A stretch of DNA of 64,000 bases, taken from Pirellulaceae bacterium. GTDB taxonomy: Bacteria > Planctomycetota > Planctomycetia > Pirellulales > Pirellulaceae. Under the pieces are notes generated by a model, which was not told where the DNA came from, did not search any database, and was given only the letters and a program-made list of their open reading frames with translations. Within the stretch, counting starts at the first letter, position 1. Each line of letters opens with the position of its first letter. The stretch spans positions 1 through 64,000 of the forward strand of contig JANQLU010000038.1 of assembly GCA_028280445.1 (NCBI GenBank), written 5' to 3'. Shown one piece after another: positions 7,581 through 18,024 of the stretch. Both the position numbers and the translations under genes were made by a program.

Positions 7581-9542
7581 TTATTTTTGGAGTTGAGGAA
7601 AGATGATGCTGCGCACCTGAGTCATCGGTAGCGAGATTTTGTCGTCGCCAAAACGAATCGTCACTGCGTCACGCGACAATTCTGACAGTTGGAAATATCC
7701 TTTACCCAACACTAGCCGCTGTTTGTCGGTCAAGCGAATCATGCCCAGCCCAGGGGCCGTTTTTTGTGGCGCTTTGAACCAAATCGTGGGGCTGTCTGAC
7801 AACGCATAAGTCTTTTCGTGTTTTGGATCATCGATGTCTTCAAATTTTTCCATCGATTGTTTTGTAATCGTCGACTTGGATTGCCCCCACGACACTTTGT
7901 CATCGGCGATTTCTATTCGATCGACCAGCAACCGCAACGTTGGAAAAACCACGATCTGCTTGCCCGATTTGTAATCTTTGCGATTGGCGTAACGGCAAAG
8001 AGTTTTCGCTCCCCAAACGCCACAGATTTTTTCTTTTTTCAATTCATATGACGGAAAATCAACGATGGCCTGCTCACCAATTTTTTTGATTGCCAATACG
8101 CTGCCATCCTGGGTTCGAACAAACGCATTGTTCGTCGTGTTCCGCGTTTTCTGTTTTGATTTTGGAGTAACGATACTTAATACTTCGTTGGCGGCAACTT
8201 CCATGTCCCGGTTCAAAACCGTACAACCAACCAATTTGATTTTGTCATCGACGAATTCAATATCACGACAGCGGAGTACATCACCTCGAGCCATCGTCAC
8301 CGCAAATTCGGCGTCATAGCCGCTGGTTAAATCCCGTCGAGGTTCGGCAAACGTCAAATCATCGACCGCAAAATCGTTGTCCAATTCGGTGTCGCCAGAT
8401 GCTACCAAATAATGGTTAGTCGTCACTCGCACGTAGCTAATCAAATGTTCAGATTCGATCCCGACAAAACTGGTGGATTCAATCGCTTCACAAATCCCGA
8501 CGCATTCATCGTCACTGTTGTAAGCTTCTAGGACGATCGTTCGCGGAACATTGATCATTTGCAAATAGGTGCCGACACGATTGGTTTTTGCATTCAGTCC
8601 CGGTTGACCCGGCATACAGAAATTGACGCGAAAACGCCCTTTGTATTTGGGGCTGTCATAGTCTTGATCCAGACACACACCGCTTTTGCCAGGTGATCGT
8701 CCCTGGACATCGTAGCCATCAATTTCCACCCGGTTGTCGTGTTTCTTTCCGCTTTTCGACGGTTCGCACATCAAGCGGCAGCCCAAATAAGCGTAGGCCA
8801 ACGAAATGTCGTCACCAATCCGCATTCGCATGCCGCCTTTACCGGTTTCAAAGTCTGCGGTTTTCATCGCTGGTGTATAAAACCGCGACGGCTGTTTTTC
8901 GGTCGCAACAAATCCCGGAGCAAATTTCGCAGCGGCTATCGATGGGTCTCCATTTTGACGAACAATTCGCACGATGCCTTTGCGTCGAAGTTCCAGATCA
9001 GACCCGTAAAACTTGCCAATAATTTTCAAGTTGGGAGAATCGCCCCGAATCTTGGCACCTTTGACATCGGTCAAGATATCGTACAAGGCTTTTGCGTTTT
9101 GATCCTGTTTGGTGAGAAACGCGAGAACGCGCTTTAAACGAATCCGCGCCTCGGCATTTCCCGATTCCAATCTTGTTTTCAAGATTTCCTGGTACGGCCC
9201 GGCGACTTTGCGCAGTTCTTTTTCAGCCGATACCCGCATGGAATACCGTCTGTCGCTCAGTTGATCGATCAGCTTTTTGACCATCGCGACTTCTTCGCTC
9301 ACCGTTGTTTTTGCCAGGCGAATTTCCGAAACCCCAAACATGTTCTTGCTGGTGCGCGTCACTGTTCCATCGGCAGAAACGGTATTCCAGACAAACCGGA
9401 AATCCTGGACGTTCAAAACCAGCATGGTTCCGTCCTCGAATTCAAAACGGTACGGGCGCAGATCTTGCGAAACCCCGGTAGCCGAAAAACAGTTAGAAAT
9501 CAGTAAGACAAATACAAAAACGGGGCAAGAAATGGTTCTCAT
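7581..9542 (-). CDS. Large secreted planctomycete-type protein, unknown function
   Basis: A 653-residue protein with a signal peptide (VFVFVLLISNCFSATG). Near the N-terminus is a short beta region (RFEFEDGTMLVLNVQDF) and then a helical HEAT-like segment (about 85-155; KKLIDQLSDRRYSMRVSAEK). That segment resembles the one in the secreted protein at 37397-38596 (LVAKLGDKDFNERERS). The middle and C-terminal parts are beta-rich and repeat the theme LRCRDIEFVDDKIKL / DRIEIADDKVSW / ITIRFGDDKISLPM, as in planctomycete proteins related to NPCBM-type modules. No enzyme motif was seen. It follows the VWA gene by 29 bases and is probably co-transcribed. It starts at the ATG at 9542; a TTG at 9566 is possible. 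Confidence 0.6.
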   Translation of the reverse strand: MRTISCPVFVFVLLISNCFSATGVSQDLRPYRFEFEDGTMLVLNVQDFRFVWNTVSADGTVTRTSKNMFGVSEIRLAKTTVSEEVAMVKKLIDQLSDRRYSMRVSAEKELRKVAGPYQEILKTRLESGNAEARIRLKRVLAFLTKQDQNAKALYDILTDVKGAKIRGDSPNLKIIGKFYGSDLELRRKGIVRIVRQNGDPSIAAAKFAPGFVATEKQPSRFYTPAMKTADFETGKGGMRMRIGDDISLAYAYLGCRLMCEPSKSGKKHDNRVEIDGYDVQGRSPGKSGVCLDQDYDSPKYKGRFRVNFCMPGQPGLNAKTNRVGTYLQMINVPRTIVLEAYNSDDECVGICEAIESTSFVGIESEHLISYVRVTTNHYLVASGDTELDNDFAVDDLTFAEPRRDLTSGYDAEFAVTMARGDVLRCRDIEFVDDKIKLVGCTVLNRDMEVAANEVLSIVTPKSKQKTRNTTNNAFVRTQDGSVLAIKKIGEQAIVDFPSYELKKEKICGVWGAKTLCRYANRKDYKSGKQIVVFPTLRLLVDRIEIADDKVSWGQSKSTITKQSMEKFEDIDDPKHEKTYALSDSPTIWFKAPQKTAPGLGMIRLTDKQRLVLGKGYFQLSELSRDAVTIRFGDDKISLPMTQVRSIIFPQLQK

Positions 9543-9571
9543 CTTGGATTCATTTTCACCGTTCAAACGAA

Positions 9572-10588
9572 TTATTTTTTGATCGACCAGCGATCGACAT
9601 TGATATATTTAAATGAACCCTGATTCTGGATGGCAAGTTTCGCCATAAAATTGTCATCGTCCTGCAAAGGTCCAGTTCCAAACATCACACAATGGATCTG
9701 CGTTCTGCTGTTTCGCGCGATACGTTTGATCATTGCCAATTGGGATTCATTCAGCGGTGGATAACCGCCATCAGTCAGCAGAACGATTGCGTCGGGTTTG
9801 AAACTCAACGCCGAAATCAATGCCGACTCATGTTCGGTTCCTCCAAACGCTGCGAGTTTGCCAACAAACTCCCTGACCTTTTTTTTGTTGGTCTCGGTTG
9901 CCCGCAGCAAAGCCCTTTTTTGAACAACCTCGGTTTTGTGGTGATAAGCGATAATTTGAAATCGATGGTCAGTTTCCAATTTGTTGACTGCATCCTGAAG
10001 TTGGTCGGCGGCGCGTTGGAGCACACCCAAGCCTTGTTCGCCCATGCTGTTCGAACGATCCAGAACAAACACGAACGAACGTCCTTTCATCTGGCCCGAC
10101 CCAAAAACACTCAGGCTGGTCGGCGATCCTTTGGGTTTACGGGCATTGAGCATCGCCCGTTCCTTGGCCAATTGCTCCAACTGAGCTTCGGTGAGCTCAA
10201 ACTTGGAATTTTCCCCTTTTGATTTATTGGGAACTTGAGTCCAGGTTCCAGCGTCAAACACCTGCTGATTTTGGTCCAATGGGACATTTTCTACCTGGGG
10301 CATCGACGAGTCGACGGGAGGCTGTTGGTCCGGTAGCGGCTCCACCGCATGGGTTGGATCAGACTCGGAATCCGGAGTGTCCGGAGATTCCTCATATTCA
10401 AATCGGTCAGCTTTGTCAGGTGTTGCCAGTACAACGGCGACGCGACGCGTGCCTTCGGTTTCCCCCATCGGTACGGCACGTGTGAAAAACAGAGCTAACA
10501 AAACGAATAAACCGGCATGCAAAACGAGACTCATCACCAACGACCAGTAGTTGCGCCGCTTTTGAGGAATTTCTTCGCCAACATTCAT
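9572..10588 (-). CDS. Membrane-anchored VWA-domain protein
   Basis: A 338-residue protein. One transmembrane segment near the N-terminus (SLVMSLVLHAGLFVLLALFF) is followed by a Pro/Glu/Asp-rich linker (about 45-130). The C-terminal von Willebrand factor A domain (about 170-338) has an intact metal-ion adhesion site D177-R-S179-N-S181, a threonine in FGGTEHE, and an aspartate in LLTDGG. Such proteins usually act as metal-dependent adhesion or scaffold modules at the membrane. It precedes the large secreted protein in a two-gene operon. The ATG at 10588 is used; a TTG at 10621 would add 11 residues, and neither has a strong ribosome site. Confidence 0.78.
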   Translation of the reverse strand: MNVGEEIPQKRRNYWSLVMSLVLHAGLFVLLALFFTRAVPMGETEGTRRVAVVLATPDKADRFEYEESPDTPDSESDPTHAVEPLPDQQPPVDSSMPQVENVPLDQNQQVFDAGTWTQVPNKSKGENSKFELTEAQLEQLAKERAMLNARKPKGSPTSLSVFGSGQMKGRSFVFVLDRSNSMGEQGLGVLQRAADQLQDAVNKLETDHRFQIIAYHHKTEVVQKRALLRATETNKKKVREFVGKLAAFGGTEHESALISALSFKPDAIVLLTDGGYPPLNESQLAMIKRIARNSRTQIHCVMFGTGPLQDDDNFMAKLAIQNQGSFKYINVDRWSIKK

Positions 10589-10621
10589 TGGCAATTTTTC
10601 GTTTTTTGATTGATCGCCCAA

Positions 10622-11016
10622 GGATCAGTACCTGCACAAAAATTTAAACGACAAAATCAAATATACTTTATTCCATGATGCAAACATCTCGAAAAACCAG
10701 AGGCCCAAAAACCTCGTTCGAGCGTATTATATACAAGATCGATAGTTCAAGCTTACCGTTAATTTGCCGAGACCACAGATACCAATCGTTCAATTACAAG
10801 AATTTTGCAATCTCGGAAACGAATTCGCTGGTTTCAACCGGTCAAATATACCTAAGCTGGCAATTCCGCCGGAACGTCGGTTACAATTTAAATATGAAGA
10901 AAATCACAAACTCGAAACTCCAGGTGTCTTTGTGTTGTCAACAAAATCGCCTCGATCAACGTGACTTCGAAAGCCCCATTTTTGAGACCCACAAATAGTA
11001 TTTCAAAGGAACCCGA
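10622..11016. other. Divergent intergenic region, no gene supported
   Basis: This AT-rich stretch separates the divergent VWA operon and the eight-gene MoxR cluster. An open frame at 10675-10998 has no family resemblance, no signal peptide and odd composition, and was not accepted. Promoters for both directions are expected here, but no convincing -35/-10 pair could be picked by eye. The ribosome site for the MoxR gene is AAAGGA at about 11005. Confidence 0.6.
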
Positions 11017-12081
11017 ATGTCAGACCAAGCTGCCAACAATCAACTTTCCGCCGACGACACACAAGCACTCGAAGCACTCAGTAACGCTTACAGTACAATT
11101 CGCAATGAACTGGGCAAAGTCATTGTCGGGCAAGAACAAGTTGTCGAACAATTGATGATCGCCATTTTTGCACAAGGCCATTGCCTCCTCGAAGGCGTCC
11201 CCGGCCTGGCGAAAACTTTGATGGTCAGCACGCTCGCCAAAACTCTCAATCTCGATTTCAATCGAATTCAATTTACGCCTGACTTGATGCCTAGTGACAT
11301 TACTGGGACCGAGGTCATTCAAGAGGACAAAACATCCGGAGCGCGTGAATTCAAATTTTTGAAAGGTCCGATTTTTTCAAACATCATCCTGGCGGACGAA
11401 ATCAACCGGACACCTCCGAAAACGCAAGCGGCGCTGCTCGAGTCGATGCAGGAAAAGCAAGTCACCATTGGTGGGCATCGCAATCCCTTGCCTGCTCCGT
11501 TTTTTGTTCTTGCAACGCAAAACCCAATTGAGCAAGAAGGTACCTATACACTGCCCGAGGCGCAGCAAGACCGATTTATGTTCAAGGTGTTTGTCAAATA
11601 CCCGTCGTACGAAGAAGAGTATCGAATTGCCGAAACGACAACAGCCGACATCGAAGTGAATGTTGATCAAGTCCTTTCGGGCGAAGACATTTTGCGATTG
11701 CAACACATGGTTCGTCGCGTTCCCGTGGCCCCGCATGTGATCCATTATGCCCTGCGTTTGGTTCGAGCCACGCGTGTGCTCGAAGCCGATGCGCCTGAAT
11801 TTGTCAAAGATTCTGTCAGCTGGGGAGCCGGACCGCGAGGAATGCAGTACTTGCTGCTCGGTGGAAAAGCTCGCGCCGTCCTCGAAGGACGATCGTACGT
11901 CACCACGGACGACATCAGAGCCGTTGCGCATCCAGTTCTCCGCCATCGTGTCATCACCAACTTTAGCGCCGAATCGGCCGGGATCAATTCTGATGCAGTG
12001 ATCGATCGGTTGATTTCCGAGTTGCCCGAGCGCGGTGAAAATGACGAAGTCGCACCGCAATTACAAAAAGCGTTTGCTTGA
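11017..12081 (+). CDS. MoxR-family AAA+ ATPase (cluster 1)
   Basis: A 354-residue cytoplasmic AAA+ ATPase of the MoxR family. Walker A is G60-VPGLAK66-T67, Walker B is ILAD127-E128, and sensor 1 is ATQNP. The family hallmarks [33 protein letters not shown] and [16 protein letters not shown] are all present. MoxR ATPases act as chaperones that mature or remodel partner complexes and nearly always sit beside DUF58 and VWA genes, as here. It is the first gene of an eight-gene run on one strand. Its paralogue lies at 54592-55698. Confidence 0.93.
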   Translation: MSDQAANNQLSADDTQALEALSNAYSTIRNELGKVIVGQEQVVEQLMIAIFAQGHCLLEGVPGLAKTLMVSTLAKTLNLDFNRIQFTPDLMPSDITGTEVIQEDKTSGAREFKFLKGPIFSNIILADEINRTPPKTQAALLESMQEKQVTIGGHRNPLPAPFFVLATQNPIEQEGTYTLPEAQQDRFMFKVFVKYPSYEEEYRIAETTTADIEVNVDQVLSGEDILRLQHMVRRVPVAPHVIHYALRLVRATRVLEADAPEFVKDSVSWGAGPRGMQYLLLGGKARAVLEGRSYVTTDDIRAVAHPVLRHRVITNFSAESAGINSDAVIDRLISELPERGENDEVAPQLQKAFA

Positions 12082-12153
12082 TTCACCGTCCACAATTTTT
12101 AGGAGTGCCACAGACGTCAAACAGCGTCATTTCATCAGAATTTAGGAACCGTC

Positions 12154-13080
12154 ATGGCTTCTGCTGACATCAACGTTGACAAATACCTCGACTCAAAAAC
12201 GCTTGAGAAAATCAAGCGGATGGACGTTCGCGCTCGGTTGGTCGTCGAGGGGTTCATCACCGGCAAACACCGCAGCCCCTACAACGGACTCGCGGTCGAA
12301 TTCGCAACACATCGTGAATACGCGCCCGGCGATGATATCAAACACATCGACTGGAAAGTCTGGTCGAAAACCGATCGACTCTATATTAAAGAGTACGAAG
12401 AAGAGACAAACCTCAAATGTCACATCATCCTCGATTGCAGCAAATCGATGCGATACGGCGAAGATAGTGGCTGGAGCAAATTCGACTACGCCGCCACTGC
12501 AGCGGCGAGCCTGGCATTTCTCATGCAACAACAGCAGGATGCCATCAGCCTGATTACTTTTAGCAATAAAATCGAGCAGGCACTCAAACCGAGTTCGCAT
12601 CCATCACATTTGAAATTGATTCTTCACGAACTCGAAAAAACACAGCCCGACAATAAAACAGATGTTGGCGAAGTGTTTCTTGACTTGGCCAATCATGTCA
12701 AAAAACGCGGAATGGTGGTCATTTTTTCCGACCTGTTCGTCGATCTCGAAAATCTCGAAAAAATGCTGCAGCAGTTTCGTATCCGTCGTCACGAAGTCGT
12801 GGTATTCCACGTCATGCACGATCACGAACTGGATTTTCCATTCCAGGACAACACGCTGTTCAAAGGCCTTGAGATCCAGGCCCAACTTCATACCGAACCT
12901 CGAGCGCTACGACAATCGTATATCGAAGCGGTCGAGCGATATATGAAACGTGTCAAAAAAGTTTGTGCGACTGGCGGCATTGATCACATCTTGCTCAACA
13001 CATCGAAACCGCTCGATGCAATGCTGTCCAGCTATTTGAGTTTCCGTCAGAAATCACGTCGCAGTTTGTTGCGGCGTTAA
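12154..13080 (+). CDS. DUF58 protein with VWA-like core (cluster 1)
   Basis: A 308-residue soluble protein. It shows the DUF58 signature from about residue 56 (YAPGDDIKHIDWKV ... TDRLYIKEYEEETN) and a VWA-like fold with an intact metal site D94-C-S96-K-S98. Family members are partners of MoxR ATPases. It starts at an ATG preceded by AGGA (about 12143), 72 bases after the ATPase gene and 47 bases before the BatA-like gene. The paralogue at 55730-56635 has a degenerate metal site, which this one does not. Confidence 0.9.
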   Translation: MASADINVDKYLDSKTLEKIKRMDVRARLVVEGFITGKHRSPYNGLAVEFATHREYAPGDDIKHIDWKVWSKTDRLYIKEYEEETNLKCHIILDCSKSMRYGEDSGWSKFDYAATAAASLAFLMQQQQDAISLITFSNKIEQALKPSSHPSHLKLILHELEKTQPDNKTDVGEVFLDLANHVKKRGMVVIFSDLFVDLENLEKMLQQFRIRRHEVVVFHVMHDHELDFPFQDNTLFKGLEIQAQLHTEPRALRQSYIEAVERYMKRVKKVCATGGIDHILLNTSKPLDAMLSSYLSFRQKSRRSLLRR

Positions 13081-13127
13081 ATGATTGAGTTTTTTGAAGA
13101 TTAGGACAAAATCAGGATTCAAAATTA

Positions 13128-15410
13128 ATGGGAATCTTTAGCTTTCTCAATCCGTTCATGCCTTGGCTCGGTGTTGCCGCCATCGCGTCGCCAGTCATCA
13201 TCCATTTGCTGAACAAGCGTCGATACAAGATCATCAATTGGGCGGCAATGGATTTTCTGTTCGAGGCCGACAAGAAAAATCGTCGTCGAGTGAAACTCGA
13301 GAATTTTATCTTGTTGATGTTGCGCTGTTTGGCGATGCTGTTGATCGGGTTGTTCCTGTCACGACTGTTTCTGCCGACGTCGCTGACCAAAGCGTTTTCA
13401 AACACACAAAAATTCGAACACATTATCTTGCTGGACGACTCCATGAGCCAGCGAGTTCGGGTGGGCAACGAAGAACTCATCAATAAAAGCAAGGCGGCGC
13501 TCAAGCAACTCGTCGATCAGGCGGCAACCAATAATCGGGACGACTGGATCACCGTGATGCTGACCAGCCAGATCCAGGGCGGTGACAACAAACGCTATAT
13601 CGACAATGAGCCGATTGTCGAAGAAAAACTCAGTAGTCTGTTGAAACGAATTGACAATATCGAGGCGACCGACTCGTCGGCGAATTATGATGCGGCACTG
13701 ACCGAACTCGAAACCACACTCCGCTCGTCCAATGAAAATGTCAATCGCGTGGTCTATCTCATTACCGATATGCGGGAACGAGACTGGGTTCGCGAACAAC
13801 AGTCTGAAAATTCACCAAGTGAAATCGTCAAACGTCTGAGCGATTCCGAAGACGTTGCTTCAACCTTTGTCGTCGATGTCGGTTCCGAAGTCGAAGAAAA
13901 TATCACGATTACCGGTGTCAAAGCGGCCGATCAACTGGTCGCGGATACCGTGGTTCGATTCGATGTCAGTGTGCTCAATCAAGGACGAAAATTGGCCAAC
14001 AATGTCGGGGTCCGATTTCAGGTCAATGACGAACCGAGTCGGTTCGAAGAAATTCCGACACTCAAACCGGGTGTCGAAGAAACAGTGACGTTTTATTACT
14101 CCTTTAACTATCCCGTAGACGAAGCGGGAGAGGATCTCGAAGAAAAAATTGCCCGCAATCTGAAAAATTTCTCCGTTCGCGCGGAAATCGTTCGCGAAGG
14201 AAAGATTGTCGACTCACTTGCCGAAGACTCCTCGGGTTATTTTGCCGCCCGCGTCATGAGCGGGATTCCCGTGCTGTTGGTCGATGGCGCTCCGTCACAG
14301 GATCCGTTTAAAAGCGAAACGCATTTTCTCCGCAGCTTGGAAGTTCACGGCGCTGGATTGCTGGTCGATACGATTACGATCAGCGAACTCGAAACGGTTT
14401 CGCTGTCGAAATATAAAGTCATTTTTCTCTGCAATGTCGACCAAGCCACCAAAGAGCGGCTGCAGTCGCTGAAAGACTGGGTGACCAATGGCGGTGGGCT
14501 CGTCATTATGCCGGGCGACCAAATTCGCGCGACGGACTACAACGACTCGTTTTATAAATCGGGACTTTCTCCGTTCAAACTGGTCGGTTCGCCCCGCGGT
14601 GATGAAACACGACAAAAATGGGTTCACTTTGCGGTGGAACAGCAAGTGCATCCGGCGCTCGTAGAAATCCGCAATGCCGATGATACGATCCTCGAAGCAA
14701 TCGAGATCTTCAGCTGGTGGGGCACCGAGATGCCTCCGGACCGCGCAAAAAATGTCGATGTCGCGATGCGGTTGACCGATGCTGACAACTCACTGGCCAT
14801 GGTTGATCAGCCAATGGGCAAAGGGCGAGTTGTTGCGTTTACGATTCCTGCGGATGTCGATTGGAGTTGGTTCCCGGCCGACGCGACGACTTACACCGTC
14901 GTGATGCTGGAATTGGTCAAACACCTCGTCGGAAACGTGTCCGGGAATTCGGATATCGAAATCGGTGGCAAACTGACCCACTTGGTCGATCTGTCCAATT
15001 ACGAACGAACAGTTACGCTGCTCGATCCGAACAACGAAAAACGTGAGGCCGTCACGAAAACCGGCGATGAAAAGGAAGACGTCAAAATCATGCGCCCGGT
15101 CGAGTTTGACGATATTTCGCAACGCGGCATTTATAAATTGATGCTGCAGCGCAAAGACTCAAAAGATCCACAAGCGATTTACTTTGCCACGAATGTCGAT
15201 CCGACCGAAGGCAACCTGAAACGCCTCGATCTGAACAAGGTCGGACAAAACTATTTTGGTGAGAAAACGCGGTTGGTAACCAACGAAGAACTTGCGGCTC
15301 AGTCTGTCAGCAGCGGTAACAGCGAAATCTGGTATTTCATTTTGATCGCTTTGGCAGCCATCCTCGGTCTCGAGCAGTTTCTGGGTTGGTGGTTTGGTCG
15401 GAGAAGATAA
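13128..15410 (+). CDS. BatA-like membrane protein with VWA and amidotransferase-like domains (cluster 1)
   Basis: A 760-residue membrane protein. The N-terminal BatA/aerotolerance-type segment (MGIFSFLNPFMPWLGVAA, then PVIIHLLNKRR) is followed by a second membrane helix (about 60-84). The VWA domain begins at D103-D-S105-M-S107. A middle beta-sandwich follows, then a class I glutamine-amidotransferase-like domain (about 380-580; VLLVDGAPS, LKDWVTNGGGLVIMPGDQ) with no obvious catalytic Cys. One transmembrane helix sits at the very C-terminus (YFILIALAAILGLEQFLGWW) before RRR. It probably presents a large domain outside the cytoplasm, anchored at both ends, and works with the MoxR/DUF58 pair upstream. 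Confidence 0.88.
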   Translation: MGIFSFLNPFMPWLGVAAIASPVIIHLLNKRRYKIINWAAMDFLFEADKKNRRRVKLENFILLMLRCLAMLLIGLFLSRLFLPTSLTKAFSNTQKFEHIILLDDSMSQRVRVGNEELINKSKAALKQLVDQAATNNRDDWITVMLTSQIQGGDNKRYIDNEPIVEEKLSSLLKRIDNIEATDSSANYDAALTELETTLRSSNENVNRVVYLITDMRERDWVREQQSENSPSEIVKRLSDSEDVASTFVVDVGSEVEENITITGVKAADQLVADTVVRFDVSVLNQGRKLANNVGVRFQVNDEPSRFEEIPTLKPGVEETVTFYYSFNYPVDEAGEDLEEKIARNLKNFSVRAEIVREGKIVDSLAEDSSGYFAARVMSGIPVLLVDGAPSQDPFKSETHFLRSLEVHGAGLLVDTITISELETVSLSKYKVIFLCNVDQATKERLQSLKDWVTNGGGLVIMPGDQIRATDYNDSFYKSGLSPFKLVGSPRGDETRQKWVHFAVEQQVHPALVEIRNADDTILEAIEIFSWWGTEMPPDRAKNVDVAMRLTDADNSLAMVDQPMGKGRVVAFTIPADVDWSWFPADATTYTVVMLELVKHLVGNVSGNSDIEIGGKLTHLVDLSNYERTVTLLDPNNEKREAVTKTGDEKEDVKIMRPVEFDDISQRGIYKLMLQRKDSKDPQAIYFATNVDPTEGNLKRLDLNKVGQNYFGEKTRLVTNEELAAQSVSSGNSEIWYFILIALAAILGLEQFLGWWFGRRR

Positions 15411-15444
15411 CGGAGTCAAATATTTGCACGTCAGGAGTCATGCT

Positions 15445-18024
15445 ATGAATACAAAGAAACTCGTTTCGGTAGTGAACTTGTGGCTGCTAAGCCTGATGTT
15501 TGCAAGTTTGGTGTTTGCCGTTCTGCCATCGATTGTTTCGGCGCAACTGAGGCGTATTGACGGCGGTTTCCGTCGAGGGGCGATCATTCTCGAACGCGAG
15601 ATGCCAGTTCAGCAAGACACGATTGAATCCGAAGGTGCCGGGCTCAAAACCGATCCCGATCTTGAGACGCTTTTGAAAAAAGCGGATGTGTTCCGCAAAG
15701 ACGGTAATTTTCGCTTGGCCACCAAATACTGGCAGGCCGTCCTCGAAAAAAGCGGCGATGCGCTGTATTCCGAAGACAAAAAAATCTATTACTCGCTGGG
15801 ACAACAAGTCGAAAACATCATCGCAAAACTTCCCAAAGAAGGTTTGTCGATGTATCGAATCACGGCCGATGCCAGTGCCCAGGAAATCCTGGCCTCGTCA
15901 CAAAATGAAGCTCGTATCAAAGGGCTGAGCAAAGTCGTCAAGGAATACTTTATCAGCTCTTACGGAGATGACGCAGCGTTTGAACTCGGTAACTACTACC
16001 TCGATCGTTTTGATTTTATCGGCGCCATTCGTCTGCACAAAAAAATCGTCGAATCCTACCCTGATCCTTCGGTCAAAATGGACCAAGTTTGGCTTCGACT
16101 GGCACTGGCCTATGCCTATATCGGCAATCGCGAATCGTCCGATGCGGCAATGGCCAAAGCAAAAGAACTTGCCGCGGATACCGAGGCTCCGGAGTTCAAG
16201 CAAATCGCTGCAGCCATCGCTTCGGCCGAGGCGTTTGTAAAATCGTCGTCCGCTCAAAAAGTTTGGGGGTCACGGTTAGGCAGTTCCCAACGCACTGGTG
16301 TCATGCAACCGTTTGATCTGAAATTGTTTGAACGCGATCTCCGACCCATTTGGTCATTCGCGATTGCACCGAGCAATTCTCATAACTCCGAATCGATCCA
16401 GGGGAAAGTCGCAATCAATCCCGAACTGGAATTTATTGATAGCGAAGACGAATCGCTGGCCGAAAAATGGAAGCGGCACAATTGGCGACCCGCTGGTGAA
16501 TTACTGTTTGCCAACAAACGCGTGTTTTACCGCACCGATGCAGACGTCACCGTTTGGGACACCTCGGGTAAAAGCACCGAAGTGGTTTGGCGGCCGCTCT
16601 GGTTAAACATGTCGCAGTTCGACGGCGCCACGCAAGTTTGGCAAGCCATGAGCACGTACAATCGGCAAGGGAAATTCAATCAATCAAACTACCCGAAAAA
16701 ACCCTACGAGAATTTCAATTTTGGCGACGAAATCGCACATTGTATGAGCGTCCACAACGGCATTCTGTATGTCGTCGAAGGCGACGAATACATCGACTCC
16801 ACACCGTCGCGCAAAAAAGAACAATATCGACACGGTAATCTGCCGCGCCGGACTCGGGTCAATAACCTCACCGCCTACAACATCGAAACAGGTCAGTTCC
16901 AGTGGCGATTTCCACCGGTCGAAGACGATTCAAATAACAAAAAACCTAAAATCGTCGATGACCCGGCGGCCGAAGTCGAAGAGGAAGTTGACACGGGAGT
17001 GATGGGACACCCCGTGGGATACGGCAATTTGATTCTGGTTCCGATCAACGCCGCAGGTGCCATTTGGGTCTACGCTTTGGACTCGGAAAAAAATGGAAAG
17101 GTTGCCTGGAAATCGTTCCTCTGTGATGAACCGACATCCGGTTCTAATGAATGGGCCACCATCTTGATGACGCTCGCCGGTAGTGACTTGTATGTCAATT
17201 GCGGTTACGGAGCGTTCTTTGTCCTCGACCCCACAACGGGTTCGGTGCGATTTGCCAGACGTTATACGAGAAACGGTTCGAGGAATAACAGTATTCGAAA
17301 CTCAACGGGTCGCGGCGGCTACATGGATGTCCATGGCTTTTCTCATGACATGGTCATTCCTTATGGAAATCGCTTGATTCTGCTCGCTTCGGATCACGAA
17401 TTTCTCGTTGGTTTCGATCGACAAAATGGCCAGTTTGCTTGGAGAGCGCCCGCCTACGACGTGTTTGGAACCAAAATTGATTACTTGATCGGCGTCCACA
17501 ACGGCATGTTATATGGCGGCGGGAAAGACAACGTGGTCGCCTACGACCTCAATGGTGATGGTCGCATGATGTGGACCATCGAACGTCATCTCAATGGTGA
17601 ATCGATTACCGGTCGGGCTCTGCTGACGACCGACGGAATCTTTGTCCCCGTTGGACAAAAAATCAAACACTTTGATTTGCAAACCGGAAAACTTGTTGCC
17701 GAAGTCGGTGTTCGATTGCCCGGCCGCTCGCCGCTTGGAAACCTCTATAGCGATGGTGAAAAAATTTGGGTTCACAACGGAAATCGAATTCTGGCCCTGG
17801 GCCCTGTCGAACTCGAAGAAAAATCAGACGAAGACGACGACAAAAAATCGGACGAAGATAAGAAATCGGACGAAGATAAGAAATCAGACGAAGACAAAAA
17901 GTCTGATAACAAGAAAGCTGATGAAGACAAAAAATCCGACGACAAAAAGTCGGGCAAAGATTCAAAAGCAAAAAAAGACAAAAAAGAATCAGGTAAGGAT
18001 TCTGAAAAAAAGGATAAACGATAG
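15445..18024 (+). CDS. Secreted PQQ-like beta-propeller protein with Lys/Asp-rich tail
   Basis: An 859-residue protein. A signal peptide (LLSLMFASLVFAVLPSIVSA) leads to a TPR-like helical region (about 60-275; LLKKADVFRKDGNFRLATKYW), then a PQQ-like/quinoprotein-type propeller (about 330-790) with blades such as GILYVVEGDEYI, NLTAYNIETGQFQWRF, LLILASDHEFLVGFD-like strands and NVVAYDLNGDGRMMW. The last 69 residues (791-859) are almost only K, S, D and E, with a KKSDED unit repeated. This tail is probably disordered and could bind polyanions or cations. The start at 15445 has AGGAG at 15433-15437. It is the fourth gene of the cluster, and its stop overlaps the next gene's GTG start by one base. 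Confidence 0.83.
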   Translation: MNTKKLVSVVNLWLLSLMFASLVFAVLPSIVSAQLRRIDGGFRRGAIILEREMPVQQDTIESEGAGLKTDPDLETLLKKADVFRKDGNFRLATKYWQAVLEKSGDALYSEDKKIYYSLGQQVENIIAKLPKEGLSMYRITADASAQEILASSQNEARIKGLSKVVKEYFISSYGDDAAFELGNYYLDRFDFIGAIRLHKKIVESYPDPSVKMDQVWLRLALAYAYIGNRESSDAAMAKAKELAADTEAPEFKQIAAAIASAEAFVKSSSAQKVWGSRLGSSQRTGVMQPFDLKLFERDLRPIWSFAIAPSNSHNSESIQGKVAINPELEFIDSEDESLAEKWKRHNWRPAGELLFANKRVFYRTDADVTVWDTSGKSTEVVWRPLWLNMSQFDGATQVWQAMSTYNRQGKFNQSNYPKKPYENFNFGDEIAHCMSVHNGILYVVEGDEYIDSTPSRKKEQYRHGNLPRRTRVNNLTAYNIETGQFQWRFPPVEDDSNNKKPKIVDDPAAEVEEEVDTGVMGHPVGYGNLILVPINAAGAIWVYALDSEKNGKVAWKSFLCDEPTSGSNEWATILMTLAGSDLYVNCGYGAFFVLDPTTGSVRFARRYTRNGSRNNSIRNSTGRGGYMDVHGFSHDMVIPYGNRLILLASDHEFLVGFDRQNGQFAWRAPAYDVFGTKIDYLIGVHNGMLYGGGKDNVVAYDLNGDGRMMWTIERHLNGESITGRALLTTDGIFVPVGQKIKHFDLQTGKLVAEVGVRLPGRSPLGNLYSDGEKIWVHNGNRILALGPVELEEKSDEDDDKKSDEDKKSDEDKKSDEDKKSDNKKADEDKKSDDKKSGKDSKAKKDKKESGKDSEKKDKR

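Noticed and set aside
10675..10998. Possible small gene between the VWA operon and the MoxR gene
   Set aside because: No ribosome site, signal peptide or recognisable domain; the region is AT-rich and must hold the divergent promoters.
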